Shown piece after piece: positions 26,834-35,641 of a stretch of 64,000 bases of DNA; position 1 is the first letter of the stretch, and the number at the start of each line of letters is the position of its first letter. Below the pieces are notes generated by a model. It was not told where the DNA came from. It saw only the letters and a list, made by a program, of their open reading frames with translations, and made no database searches. Position numbers and translations under genes: made by a program. This stretch comes from Hyphomicrobiales bacterium (lineage in GTDB: Bacteria > Pseudomonadota > Alphaproteobacteria > Rhizobiales > Rhizobiaceae). The stretch covers positions 205,806 through 269,805 of the forward strand of contig UCHV01000011.1 in the NCBI GenBank assembly GCA_900472395.1, in the 5' to 3' direction.

Positions 26834-28933
26834 ATGAAAAAGAATGTTCTGATCCTGGCAGGCCTCGGCCTCGGATTGACCGTGGGCCTTTTCGACCTGC
26901 GCATGAGCATTGCCGCCCCTCTGCCGGAGGGATCGGTGCCGTTGCCGTTCGTCAAGCCGAATGCGCCCAGACCGGCTGCGACCACGCCGTTTCCCGATAT
27001 TACCGGATCGATCCCCTCCCCTTCGCAGCCACAGACACCTGGCAAGCCCGGCGTCGTCAGCCAGCTGAAAACCGGGCTCGATGCGCTGACGGCGCGCGAT
27101 GCCGGCACGGCCATTGCCACCCGCGACAGCCTTCCGGCCGGTTCGCTCGATCGCCAGATCTTGACTTGGGCGATCGCGACCTCGGGCCAGAGCGGCGTGC
27201 CCTCCCACGAGATCGCCAGCGCCCAGCGCGAATTGCGCGGCTGGCCGGGCCTTACCCGCCTGCGCGCCAATTCCGAGCGCGCGCTTTACCGGGAAAACCC
27301 GGCGCCGGCCGCCGTGCTCGCGGCCTTCGGCAACAGCACGGCCGAAACGCCGGAAGGCGCGATCATCCTTGCCCGCGCCCTGGTTGCGACCGGCGACAAC
27401 AAACGAGCCTCCGGCGTGTTGCGCTCGATCTGGACCGGCGAAGCACTGGACAAGGGCACCGAGGACCGGATCCTCAAGGAGTTTGCCGGACTGCTCACCA
27501 CTGCGGAACACAAGGCCCGCATGGACTACCTGATGTATCGCAACCGCACGGCGCAGGCCGAGCGGTTTGGCGATCTGGGCAAGGCGCAATCGCTCTACAA
27601 GGCCTGGGCGGCCGTTGCGGCCAAGGCCAAAAATTCCGAGCAGCTTTTGCAGGCAGCGAGCGCCAGCTGGAGCAAGGACCCCGCCTATCTGTTCGCCACG
27701 ATCGAAAACCTGCGCCATCAGGACCGTTACCGCGAAGCAGCATCCCTTCTCGACAAGGCGCCGCGCGATGCCACCCGCCTGGTGAATGGCGGCGAATGGT
27801 GGAACGAACGGCGCATCATTTCGCGCGGGCTGGCGGACAAGGGCGATTACGCCCAAGCGTATCGCGTGGCGGCCAATCACACCGCGACGGCGACGACGGA
27901 TATCGTCGATGCGGAATTCCACGCGGGTTGGTATGCGCTGCGGGAACTCAAAAACCCGACGGTCGCCGAGAAACATTTTCGCGCCATCCTGAATGCCTCG
28001 ACACGGCCGCTTTCGGCTTCGCGTGCGCTCTATTGGCTTGGCCGCGCCGCCGAGGCAGGTGGCCCGGGCAAATCCTCGGATTTCTACGGTCAGGCCGCGC
28101 AATATTCCGGCACGTTTTATGGTCAACTGGCGGCGGCAAGGCTTGGCACCAAGGTGCTGAACGTCGCTTATCCTTCGCCGAACGATGCCGACCGTCGAAA
28201 TTTCGAAAACCGCGAAGTCGTGCGCGCCATCGACCGGCTGGATGCGGCCGGTCATGACAACCGCGCCAATGCGCTTTACCGTGCGCTCGCCGACGAAATC
28301 ACCAGTCCCGGCGAATTGGCCATCCTCACCGCCCGCGCTGAAAAGAATGGCGATCATGCGCTGTCGTTGCAGATCGGCAAATCCGCCTTTGCCCGTGGCA
28401 TCGAAGTGGCGGCGCTCGCCTATCCGACCGGCGTCATCCCCGCTTCCGCCAATATCGCCGGCTCCGGCAAGGCGTTGGCTTACGCGATTGCGCGTCAGGA
28501 AAGCGCCTTCAATCCATCGGCGATTTCGCCGGCCGACGCGCGAGGCCTGCTGCAGATCCTTCCCGGGACGGCAAAAGGCGTGGCCGGCCGCCACGGCATC
28601 ACTTACGCCGCCGCCAAACTCACCACCGATGCCGGTTACAATGCCACCCTCGGCGCGCATTATCTCGGCGAGCAGATCGACAGTTTCGGCGGTTCCTACA
28701 TCCTCACCTTCATCGCCTATAATGCGGGCCCACGCCGCGTACCGGACTGGATCGCCCGTTATGGCGATCCTCGCGGTAAATCTCTGGATGAGGTGGTGGA
28801 CTGGATCGAGCGTATCCCCTTCCCCGAAACCCGCAATTACGTGCAGCGGGTGATGGAGAATTACCAGGTCTACAAGACCCGTCTCGGCCAGACGGCCGAT
28901 ATCGAGGATGACCTTCGGTTCGGGCGACGCTGA
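26834..28933 (+). CDS. slt: Soluble lytic murein transglycosylase
   Basis: A 699-residue periplasmic transglycosylase. An N-terminal hydrophobic leader (KNVLILAGLGLGLTVGLFDL) precedes a long superhelical region of TPR-like repeats (residues about 70-530, for example ALYWLGRAAEAGGPGKSSDF), and the SLT catalytic domain is at about 540-660. The catalytic Glu is in AYAIARQESAFNPSAISP, followed by RGLLQILPGTAKG and TFIAYNAGPRRVPDWI. It cleaves the peptidoglycan glycan strand with formation of 1,6-anhydromuramic acid. A bidirectional terminator separates it from the first porin gene. Confidence 0.95.
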   Translation: MKKNVLILAGLGLGLTVGLFDLRMSIAAPLPEGSVPLPFVKPNAPRPAATTPFPDITGSIPSPSQPQTPGKPGVVSQLKTGLDALTARDAGTAIATRDSLPAGSLDRQILTWAIATSGQSGVPSHEIASAQRELRGWPGLTRLRANSERALYRENPAPAAVLAAFGNSTAETPEGAIILARALVATGDNKRASGVLRSIWTGEALDKGTEDRILKEFAGLLTTAEHKARMDYLMYRNRTAQAERFGDLGKAQSLYKAWAAVAAKAKNSEQLLQAASASWSKDPAYLFATIENLRHQDRYREAASLLDKAPRDATRLVNGGEWWNERRIISRGLADKGDYAQAYRVAANHTATATTDIVDAEFHAGWYALRELKNPTVAEKHFRAILNASTRPLSASRALYWLGRAAEAGGPGKSSDFYGQAAQYSGTFYGQLAAARLGTKVLNVAYPSPNDADRRNFENREVVRAIDRLDAAGHDNRANALYRALADEITSPGELAILTARAEKNGDHALSLQIGKSAFARGIEVAALAYPTGVIPASANIAGSGKALAYAIARQESAFNPSAISPADARGLLQILPGTAKGVAGRHGITYAAAKLTTDAGYNATLGAHYLGEQIDSFGGSYILTFIAYNAGPRRVPDWIARYGDPRGKSLDEVVDWIERIPFPETRNYVQRVMENYQVYKTRLGQTADIEDDLRFGRR

Positions 28934-28998
28934 AAAAAGTCACGCCTCCCCCTCTCCATCAAAATGCCGAGCGGCCTTCACGTGAGTGACGGCCAAGA

Positions 28999-29029
28999 AA
29001 AAGCCCGCGGAATTGATCCGCGGGCTTTT
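28999..29029. terminator. Bidirectional terminator between slt and porin 1
   Basis: AAGCCCGCGGA (29001-29011) and TCCGCGGGCTT (29017-29027) with a five-base loop, extended by A and T pairs to 28999 and 29029. It lies between two convergent genes and has A/T runs on both sides. Confidence 0.85.
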
Positions 29030-29050
29030 CATTTCATTGCTTGGCGGCGT

Positions 29051-30148
29051 TTAGAAATCGCGCTGCAGACGCAGGAAACCGCTCCAATAGTCGCCGCCAC
29101 CGAGGCCTGCATAGTCGATATCGACATCGGTGTAATTGACGGTTGCCTTGAGCTTCAGGTCCTTGACGATTTCATAATCGGCGGTGACGCCGAGACGCCA
29201 GGCGTTGCCGCCGGCATAATCGTCAAACGTCGGAACGATCTTGCTGAAATACTGCGCACCGGGCGTGATGTTCAGCTTGTCGGTGACCTTGATGGCGTAT
29301 TCGGCACCGATGGTCCATTCGGAATAATCCCAGTAACGGGTGGGACCGAAGGAATAGACGCCGAAGACACCGAGAGTGCCCGGGCCGAGCTCGGCTGTCA
29401 GGGTCGATGCCAGAACACCGTCGTCATTGCTGAAATCGTAACCGCCGAACAGATCGACCGAGACCCCGCCGAATTTGGCGGCGATCAGGGCGTTGATGCC
29501 GATATCATCGTCATCACCGGCTGCATCGGTCTTCCAGCCATCCTGAGAATCGAAGAAGTCGGCCTGGACGTAAGCCTTGAAAGCGCCGCCCTCAAAGGTG
29601 TAACGAACGGAGTTGTTGAGCGTGTCGCCACCACGGTAATCGTAACCGAACAGGTTTTCGAAACCGGCGATCGGACCGGCATCGTGCAGGACGGTTTCGC
29701 CCGGCAGGCCAGTGTCAAAATAGTTGTAGAAGTAACCGACCCGCAGACCGCCGAGTTCGATATAGGTTTCGTCAAGCGTTAGCGCGTCGTTGGAGTTGCT
29801 GTTCGCCTCAACCGTGATAAGAGAAGCAAGCGTGCCAAGTTCGGTATCGGACTTGGCTTCGAATGTGAGGTGCGCGCGGGTATTGGTCTGGTAGCCGCCA
29901 TCGACAGTATTGCCGAAGCCGCCGATATCGAGATCGCTGCGGCCATCTGCCTGCACACGAACATAACCACCGATCTTCAGGCAGGTTTCCGTTCCGGGAA
30001 TGTAGAAATACCCCTCACCGAAGGCATCGCAGACGCGCACATATTCCATGGGTTCAGGTTCGGCCGCTACAATGGCGTCAGCGGCCTGGACGCCAGAAAA
30101 GGCCACCAGTGCTGCAGCAGAGCCGAAAAGGATGGCTTTGATGTTCAT
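29051..30148 (-). CDS. Porin 1 (rhizobial Porin_2 family, RopA-like)
   Basis: A 365-residue outer-membrane beta-barrel with signal peptide (MNIKAILFGSAAALVAFSGV, cleavage after QAADA) and the rhizobial porin start EPMEYVRVCDAFGEGYFYIP, then TETCLKIGGYVRVQ with the conserved Cys pair. It ends LRLQRDF, an aromatic last residue needed for barrel assembly. It forms a general diffusion trimer, by family. The frame continues far upstream, but the leader start at 30148 is certain. Its ribosome binding site is poor compared with the other two copies. Of the three tandem porins it is the most divergent. Confidence 0.93.
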   Translation of the reverse strand: MNIKAILFGSAAALVAFSGVQAADAIVAAEPEPMEYVRVCDAFGEGYFYIPGTETCLKIGGYVRVQADGRSDLDIGGFGNTVDGGYQTNTRAHLTFEAKSDTELGTLASLITVEANSNSNDALTLDETYIELGGLRVGYFYNYFDTGLPGETVLHDAGPIAGFENLFGYDYRGGDTLNNSVRYTFEGGAFKAYVQADFFDSQDGWKTDAAGDDDDIGINALIAAKFGGVSVDLFGGYDFSNDDGVLASTLTAELGPGTLGVFGVYSFGPTRYWDYSEWTIGAEYAIKVTDKLNITPGAQYFSKIVPTFDDYAGGNAWRLGVTADYEIVKDLKLKATVNYTDVDIDYAGLGGGDYWSGFLRLQRDF

Positions 30149-30491
30149 GAGACAATCCACGCTTGAGAGAACCAAATCACATACCCTGAATTTAAAGGGG
30201 TGTTTCGTCTTGCAACAAGCAGATAGCACCACAGCCACTCCCACAGAGGTGCGATGACAAACCGTCGTTGCCGAGGGGACACAAATCGGCCGCCATTGCG
30301 GACAATTGCCGACCACTGTCAATAAATCGGGTGGCATGAACACACTGCCATCGTCTCTGCCGGGCATCCACTGCCCCGGCCAGATGCCTTACATGCTGCG
30401 AAACAAAAGAACCCGGCCTTGCGGCCGGGTTCCAAAGGGAAATTATCCAATCATCCGTTGGCAGATCATGCCATCCGGATGGATGAGCTTA
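30149..30491. other. Intergenic region between porin 1 and porin 2
   Basis: It holds the promoter region of porin 1 (near 30150-30250) and the terminator of porin 2 at 30410-30431. The frame continuing from porin 1 upstream has no start or composition to make it coding. Confidence 0.6.
30410..30431 (-). terminator. Rho-independent terminator of porin 2
   Basis: AACCCGGCC (30410-30418) and GGCCGGGTT (30423-30431) with a four-base loop, followed on the minus strand by CTTTTGTTTC. It is 61 bases after the porin 2 stop, so porins 1 and 2 are separately transcribed. Confidence 0.85.
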
Positions 30492-31640
30492 TCAGAACGA
30501 ACGCTGCAGACGCAGGAAACCTTCCCAACGATCACCGTCGCCGGCAACAAAGTTCGCCGGAGCAGCAGCCGTGCCGAGGTTTACGACAGTGCCATCAAGG
30601 TCGACGTCAGTGTAATTGACGGTTGCCTTGAGGTTGAGGTTGGTGGTGATTTCGTAATCGGCCGTTACGCCAACGCGCCAAGCGTCACCACCGGAGTAGT
30701 CGCTGGAGCCGTAAAGCGGAACGATGTTCGACCAGTACTGTGCACCGGGCGTGATCGACAGGCGGTCTGAAACCTTGATCGCGTATTCAGCACCAACGCT
30801 CCATTCGGAGAAGTCCCAGTAACGGGTCGGACCGAAGGAATAGACGCCAAAGATGCCGAGCGTACCGGGGCCGATTTCAGCAGCCAAGGTCGAAGCGATA
30901 ACGCCGTCATCATAGTCGAAATCGTATGCACCGAACAAATCAACGGCGACGCCGCCGAATTTGCCGGCGATCATGGCGTTCAGGCCAAGTTCGTCGTCAC
31001 CGGTGGTTTCCGTCTTCCAGTTGGTTGTGTAACCGTCGCCCTGAGCGTTGAAGAAATCGCCCTGGATGTAAGCCTGGAAAGCGCCGCCATCAAAGGTGTA
31101 GCGGATGGAGTTATTCAGCGTGTCGCCGCCGATATAGCCACCGAAGTCGCCGAGCGGACCACCGTCGGAGAGAACGGTCTCACCCGGAAGGCCGTTATCG
31201 AAGTAGTTGTAGAAGTAACCGACGCGAAGGCCGCCGAGTTCGATGAAGGTTTCATCAAGATAGAAGGCGTTGCCTACAGCGTTACTGTTGGCTTCCATGT
31301 TGATAACCGAAGTCAGGGTACCGAGTTCGGTATCGGACTTGGCGGAAATCTGAAGCTTGCCGCGGGTATTGGTCTTGTAACCACCTGCACGATCAACCGT
31401 CGTCGGAAGGCCGTCGATGTCGAAGTCAGAGCGGCCATCGATCTGCGCACGAACATATCCGCCGATCTTCAAGCAGGTTTCCGTGCCCGGAATATAGAAA
31501 TAACCTGTGCCGAACGCGTCGCAGACGCGGACGTATTCCATGGGTTCCGGTTCAGCAGCGACGATAGCGTCAGCAGCCTGAGCACCGGAAACAGCTACGA
31601 GCGCAGCTGCGGAGCCGAGAAGAAGGCTTTTGATGTTCAT
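30492..31640 (-). CDS. Porin 2 (rhizobial Porin_2 family, RopA-like)
   Basis: A 382-residue paralogue with signal peptide MNIKSLLLGSAAALVAVSGA and the same EPMEYVRVCDAFGTGYFYIP block. Its first 75 residues are almost the same as those of porin 3, and differences are concentrated in loops, such as GDGYTTNWKTETTGDDELGL and NLGTAAAPANFVAGDGDRWE. The C-terminal LRLQRSF gives the terminal Phe. The ribosome binding site is GGGGAA. It has its own promoter region (31641-31873) and terminator. Confidence 0.93.
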   Translation of the reverse strand: MNIKSLLLGSAAALVAVSGAQAADAIVAAEPEPMEYVRVCDAFGTGYFYIPGTETCLKIGGYVRAQIDGRSDFDIDGLPTTVDRAGGYKTNTRGKLQISAKSDTELGTLTSVINMEANSNAVGNAFYLDETFIELGGLRVGYFYNYFDNGLPGETVLSDGGPLGDFGGYIGGDTLNNSIRYTFDGGAFQAYIQGDFFNAQGDGYTTNWKTETTGDDELGLNAMIAGKFGGVAVDLFGAYDFDYDDGVIASTLAAEIGPGTLGIFGVYSFGPTRYWDFSEWSVGAEYAIKVSDRLSITPGAQYWSNIVPLYGSSDYSGGDAWRVGVTADYEITTNLNLKATVNYTDVDLDGTVVNLGTAAAPANFVAGDGDRWEGFLRLQRSF

Positions 31641-31873
31641 TGGTCATTCCCCGATTGGCGATTCATTCTTACGGGACCAAGGTACATGCGCTTAACTTGC
31701 GTTCAAGCAAATCCGGCATTGCTAATGCGCCTCGCCACATAGTTGCGGCTATCGCGTCACTTTTATGTCACAACTTATTGCAGTGCAGCAGAACAAATGC
31801 TCGCAGACAAGACCACTCTTCGAATCCAAGCTTTCCTTCGAAAGATCGCCAGAAATCCTCGCATAAAACAGAA

Positions 31874-31896
31874 AAGCCCGGCCAAAGGCCGGGCTT
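31874..31896 (-). terminator. Rho-independent terminator of porin 3
   Basis: AAGCCCGGCC (31874-31883) and GGCCGGGCTT (31887-31896) with a three-base loop, then TTCTGTTTT on the minus strand. It is 24 bases past the porin 3 stop. Confidence 0.9.
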
Positions 31897-31920
31897 CCCG
31901 ATCAAACCTGAAAGGTCAGA

Positions 31921-33039
31921 TTAGAACGAACGCTGCAGACGGAAGAAGCCGTCCCAACGGTCGCCAGAAGCGACGCCGTTGTCAACATCGGTGTAGTTTA
32001 CGGTTGCCTTGGCGGTCAGGCCATCGGTGACCTTGTAGTCAGCCGTTACGCCAACGCGCCATGCGTCACCACCAACGTAGTCGCCGGTGCCGTAGTTGCG
32101 GACGATGTTATCCCAGTACTGAACGCCCGGGGTGATCGACAGCTTGTCGGAAACAGCGATCGCGTATTCAGCGCCGACAGTCCATTCTGCGAAGTCGTAG
32201 TACAGGCCAGGACCGGTCGAGTAGATGCCGAGAACGCCGAGCTTGCCCGGGCCGATTTCAGCCGACAGGGTCGAAGCGATAACGCCTTCTTCGTATGCGA
32301 AGTCGTATGCGCCGAACAGGTCGATCGAAACGCCGCCGAACTTGCCAGCGATCATGGCGTTAACGCCAAGCTCGTCCTGAGCGTTGTAGAACGGGCCAGC
32401 AACAGCCGAACCGCCAGGAACGACTACGAGCGAATCCGTCTTCCAACCCTTGGAAGCGTTGAAGGCGTCAGCCTGAACGTAGGCCTGGAACGCGCCACCG
32501 TCGAAGGTGTAACGGATCGAGTTGTTCAGAGTGTTCGTAACAGTGGTGCCTGCATCGCCGAACGGGCCGCCGTCAGACAGAACAGTTTCGCCCGGCAGGC
32601 CGGTGTCGAAGTAGTTGAAGAAGTAACCGACGCGCAGGCCGCCCAGCTCAATGTAGGTTTCCTTCAGAGTGAAGGCCTGAGCGGAGGAGTTGCTGTTGGC
32701 TTCCATGTTGATGACGGAAGACAGCGTGCCGAGTTCGGTGTCGGACTTGGCCGAAACCTGCAGCTTGCCACGGGTGTTGGTCTTGTAACCGCCGCCCAGC
32801 AGCTGAGCGCCGCCGATGTCGAAGTCCGAACGACCGTCGATCTGTGCACGAACGTAACCACCGATCTTGAGGCAGGTTTCGGTGCCCGGGATGTAGAAGT
32901 AGCCGGTGCCGAAAGCGTCGCAAACGCGGACGTATTCCATGGGCTCAGGCTCAGCAGCAACGATAGCGTCGGCAGCCTGTGCGCCAGATACAGCAGCGAG
33001 AGCTGCTGCGGAGCCGAGAAGAAGGCTCTTGATGTTCAT
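31921..33039 (-). CDS. Porin 3 (rhizobial Porin_2 family, RopA-like)
   Basis: A 372-residue porin with leader MNIKSLLLGSAAALAAVSGA, cleavage after QAADA, the Cys pair in RVCDAFGTGYFYIPGTETCL and the closing FRLQRSF. The ribosome binding site GGAGG is strong and codons lean towards C-ending preferred ones (GGC, AAC, TTC, CTG), which suggests it is the most highly expressed of the three. A long 487-base region lies upstream. The block LVVVPGGSAVAGPFYNAQDE is a loop insertion absent from porin 2. Confidence 0.94.
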   Translation of the reverse strand: MNIKSLLLGSAAALAAVSGAQAADAIVAAEPEPMEYVRVCDAFGTGYFYIPGTETCLKIGGYVRAQIDGRSDFDIGGAQLLGGGYKTNTRGKLQVSAKSDTELGTLSSVINMEANSNSSAQAFTLKETYIELGGLRVGYFFNYFDTGLPGETVLSDGGPFGDAGTTVTNTLNNSIRYTFDGGAFQAYVQADAFNASKGWKTDSLVVVPGGSAVAGPFYNAQDELGVNAMIAGKFGGVSIDLFGAYDFAYEEGVIASTLSAEIGPGKLGVLGIYSTGPGLYYDFAEWTVGAEYAIAVSDKLSITPGVQYWDNIVRNYGTGDYVGGDAWRVGVTADYKVTDGLTAKATVNYTDVDNGVASGDRWDGFFRLQRSF

Positions 33040-33526
33040 GTTTGACCTCCAGTCAAAGTTACATAAGGGTCTGGGTTCTTATAGCTGAAGGACAGCATTC
33101 CCTGCCCCATCCCCGTCGGTATTCGAAAACGTGCGATCCACCGCCGCGCTTCCGAGAGTGAAAATACAAGACCGGGCGCGCCAAGCAATCTTGAACTGGG
33201 AGATTTGCGCTTCATTACCCCCGCTTCCGATTGTGCTGTTGCGCAAAGGACACAAAACGCCTGTTGAGGATCGTTCAATTTTTACAAATCCTTAACAATT
33301 GCCTTGGGAAGCAGGCACTTAGAGCCGGCAAACCAGGCTTTGCGCCTGTGGAAGAATGAGAGAATCGCCAAAGAGCAGCAGGAATCGCCGCGATTCTTGC
33401 TGCGCTGCAAGGCTTGTATCCGTGTGAAAGGCTGAACGTTCGGGGGAGCATCTTGCGCGCGATGGATGAGAAGCCCGAACCTGCGTTCGTTTCGATATCG
33501 CTGCGATCTTGAGATGAGGGTGTTGA
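33040..33526. other. Intergenic region upstream of porin 3 and downstream of tRNA-Ser
   Basis: The 487 bases hold the porin 3 promoter and 5' leader (33040-33300, AT-rich near 33270-33300) and the region behind the tRNA gene. A hairpin at 33375-33403 may be the tRNA terminator. No credible coding frame was found. Confidence 0.55.
33375..33403 (-). terminator. Possible terminator of tRNA-Ser
   Basis: GCAGCAGGAATCG (33375-33387) and CGATTCTTGCTGC (33391-33403) pair with one G-U and a three-base loop. On the minus strand the stem is followed by TCTTTGG. It lies about 124 bases past the tRNA 3' end. Confidence 0.45.
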
Positions 33527-33616
33527 TGGCGGAGAGGATGGGATTCGAACCCACGATACCCTCTCGGGTATACTCCCTTAGCAGGGGAGCGCCTTCGACC
33601 ACTCGGCCACCTCTCC
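33527..33616 (-). tRNA. tRNA-Ser (anticodon GCT)
   Basis: On the minus strand GGAGAGGTGGCCGAGTGGTC starts the acceptor and D arm, CTCCCCTGCTAAGGGAG is the anticodon arm with GCT, a long variable arm (TATACCCGAGAGGGTAT) follows, then the T arm GTGGGTTCGAATCCCAT, and CCTCTCC-G-CCA closes it. The G discriminator and long variable arm are serine traits. The CCA end is encoded. Confidence 0.95.
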
Positions 33617-33721
33617 GGTGCCGTGGTGATTATTCGGGAAGAATCGCGATTGCAAGGTCTTTTCGCGCCTTCGGTCACATTTCCTTATAATAGGGGCGCT
33701 TTTCCACGCCCCTACCGAGTG

Positions 33722-34942
33722 TCAGCCGAGCAGAAGCTTCAGGTCGGCGGTCGAATCGGCCAGCACGTCTCGATTCGGCTCACGCGCCTGATCGAGCAGC
33801 CGCTTGCCGGTGGCATAAGCCTTGGCATCGTTGATGGCATCGACAGCGACGAACCGTCCCTGACGGAAATACCAGACGGAAACACTGCCCGGCCGTGCGC
33901 CTTCGCGCACCAGCGTCTCATCAAAACCGAGATTGAAGCCGGCGATCTGCAGCTTCACATCATACTGATCCGACCAGAACCACGGTTTTGCATGATAAGG
34001 TGTCGCCTCCCCCGCCATGACGGTCGCTGCGGCTTCCGCCTGGTCGATGGCGTTCTGCACCGATTCGAGCCGGACGCGTTCGCCGCGCCATGGCAGGTTC
34101 GTGCAATCGCCGACCGCGAAGATCGAACTGTCGGAGGTCCGGGCAAATTCATCGACCATGATGCCGTTGCCGACATCCAGCCCGCAATCGCCGGCCAAAC
34201 GGTCGTTGGCGGAAACGCCGATGCCGACGATCACCGCATCCGTATCGATCACCGTGCCGTCGGAAAGTTCTGCCGCGACAACCCGGCCTTCCTTGCCGAT
34301 CAAACGCTTCAGGCCGGTATTTTCCAGAATGGCGACACCATGCTCCTTATGTATGTCGCGCATGATCGCCGCCGTCTTGGCAGAAGCCACGCGCTTCAGA
34401 ATACGGTCGGCCATTTCGATCAACGTTACGTCGAGGCCGGCTTTGCGCGCAACGGCTGCCGCCTCCAGTCCGATATAACCGCCGCCGATCACCAGCAGGC
34501 GGCGCCCTTCCTTCATTTCCTTTTCCAGAAGATCGGCATCGCGCTTGGCACGCATGACATAAACGCCGTCCAAGTCGCCGCCGATCTCGGCCGGCAATGT
34601 GCGCGGCGTCGCACCCGTTGCCAGCACCAGTGTGTCGTAGGAGATTGTGGAACCGTCCTGCAGCTTCACTTCTTTCCTGCCACGGTCGATCTCTTCCACG
34701 AAGGCGGAGAGGTGCAGATCTATTGCGTTTTCAGCATACCATTCCGGCACCCGCAGAAGCAGTCGGTCGAATTCCATCTCGCCGGACAGGTATTTTTTGG
34801 AAAGCGGCGGACGCTGATAAGGCGCGACATCTTCGGCGCCGAGCATGGTGATCGGCCGCATGTCCTTCAGGGATCTCAGTTTGGCCGCAAGCGCCAGTCC
34901 TGCCTGCCCTGCCCCCACGATTACCAGCCCGCCTGCGCTCAC
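33722..34942 (-). CDS. NAD(P)H:ferredoxin reductase-type FAD flavoprotein
   Basis: A 406-residue pyridine-nucleotide reductase of the putidaredoxin/rhodocoxin reductase type. Motifs in order are LVIVGAGQAGLALAAKL (FAD), YQRPPLSKKYL, LVLATGATPRTLP, LLVIGGGYIGLEAAAVARKA (NAD fold), SSIFAVGDCTNL (FAD ribityl) and the C-terminal reductase domain with WFWSDQYDVKLQIAGFNLG. It passes electrons from NAD(P)H to a 2Fe-2S ferredoxin. No ferredoxin or P450 gene is adjacent. It is divergent from a PilZ gene. Confidence 0.93.
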   Translation of the reverse strand: MSAGGLVIVGAGQAGLALAAKLRSLKDMRPITMLGAEDVAPYQRPPLSKKYLSGEMEFDRLLLRVPEWYAENAIDLHLSAFVEEIDRGRKEVKLQDGSTISYDTLVLATGATPRTLPAEIGGDLDGVYVMRAKRDADLLEKEMKEGRRLLVIGGGYIGLEAAAVARKAGLDVTLIEMADRILKRVASAKTAAIMRDIHKEHGVAILENTGLKRLIGKEGRVVAAELSDGTVIDTDAVIVGIGVSANDRLAGDCGLDVGNGIMVDEFARTSDSSIFAVGDCTNLPWRGERVRLESVQNAIDQAEAAATVMAGEATPYHAKPWFWSDQYDVKLQIAGFNLGFDETLVREGARPGSVSVWYFRQGRFVAVDAINDAKAYATGKRLLDQAREPNRDVLADSTADLKLLLG

Positions 34943-35170
34943 GTCATGCCCTCATATATAATGTCGCCCGCGCCGCGGGCCTTCGATAGGGGTAAAGCCG
35001 CGCCGCAATGCCGTCAACCGACCTGCGGATATCCGTGATAACAAGCGACATCACTCTTCGCGGCAGAGCAGCCATTCGCGCCACTCATTCAAATTTTACC
35101 TATGCGTTTCAATATGCTTCAGCGGAAACGCCGTAAAATGCAGCCAGACAAAAGGCCCAGGGAGGGTCGC

Positions 35171-35539
35171 ATGCCGCTGAGCGCGCCGAACATGATGAAG
35201 CCGGGGAACCCAAAAACGGACATTCCACGCGACAAGATCTACGAGCAGTTCGATATCGACCGCCCGGGAAAGATCATCTTCGTGGAGCACCACCTTTCCA
35301 CCAAGCAGAACCTGCGCTGCCTTATCCGCAAGATGTCCATCCATGGCGCGGAGCTGGAAGTCAGCCCTTATCTCGCGGTGCCGGGTCACTTCTTCCTGGA
35401 AATCCTCGGCATCCGTGACGAGATCGGCTGCACACTCATTCGTCGAGAAGAGGAAAAGATTACGGTCGGCTTCAACATGCTGATCGATCCGGAATTCCTG
35501 CACCACGTCATCCGCCTGGGTTTTGACGCCGACCACTGA
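35171..35539 (+). CDS. Degenerate PilZ-domain protein
   Basis: A 122-residue protein with a PilZ-like beta-barrel: residues 31-103, starting RPGKIIFVEHHLSTKQNLRC, then LIRKMSIHGAELEVS and IGCTLIRREEEKITVGFNML. The RxxxR part of the c-di-GMP motif is not clear and the (D/N)xSxxG part reads K-M-S-I-H-G at 54-59, so binding of c-di-GMP is doubtful. A GGGAGGG ribosome binding site picks the start at 35171 over one at 35102. It is divergent from the reductase gene and is 102 bases ahead of an aminotransferase. Confidence 0.7.
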   Translation: MPLSAPNMMKPGNPKTDIPRDKIYEQFDIDRPGKIIFVEHHLSTKQNLRCLIRKMSIHGAELEVSPYLAVPGHFFLEILGIRDEIGCTLIRREEEKITVGFNMLIDPEFLHHVIRLGFDADH

Positions 35540-35641
35540 CAATTCTTCCTGCCTTGCCGGTCAAGGTGGCGGGTGAATGACCTTGCACGGCGGTGAATTG
35601 CACCTATGGTGTGCCGGTTTTTGCCCAACCGGAATGCTGCC

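Noticed and set aside
26699..28660. 653-codon minus frame opposite slt
   Set aside because: Antisense shadow; the slt frame has the full SLT active site and leader.
29051..33039. Repeated segments among porin genes considered as a repeat array
   Set aside because: They are conserved coding domains of paralogues and not spaced short repeats; no CRISPR-like pattern anywhere in the window.
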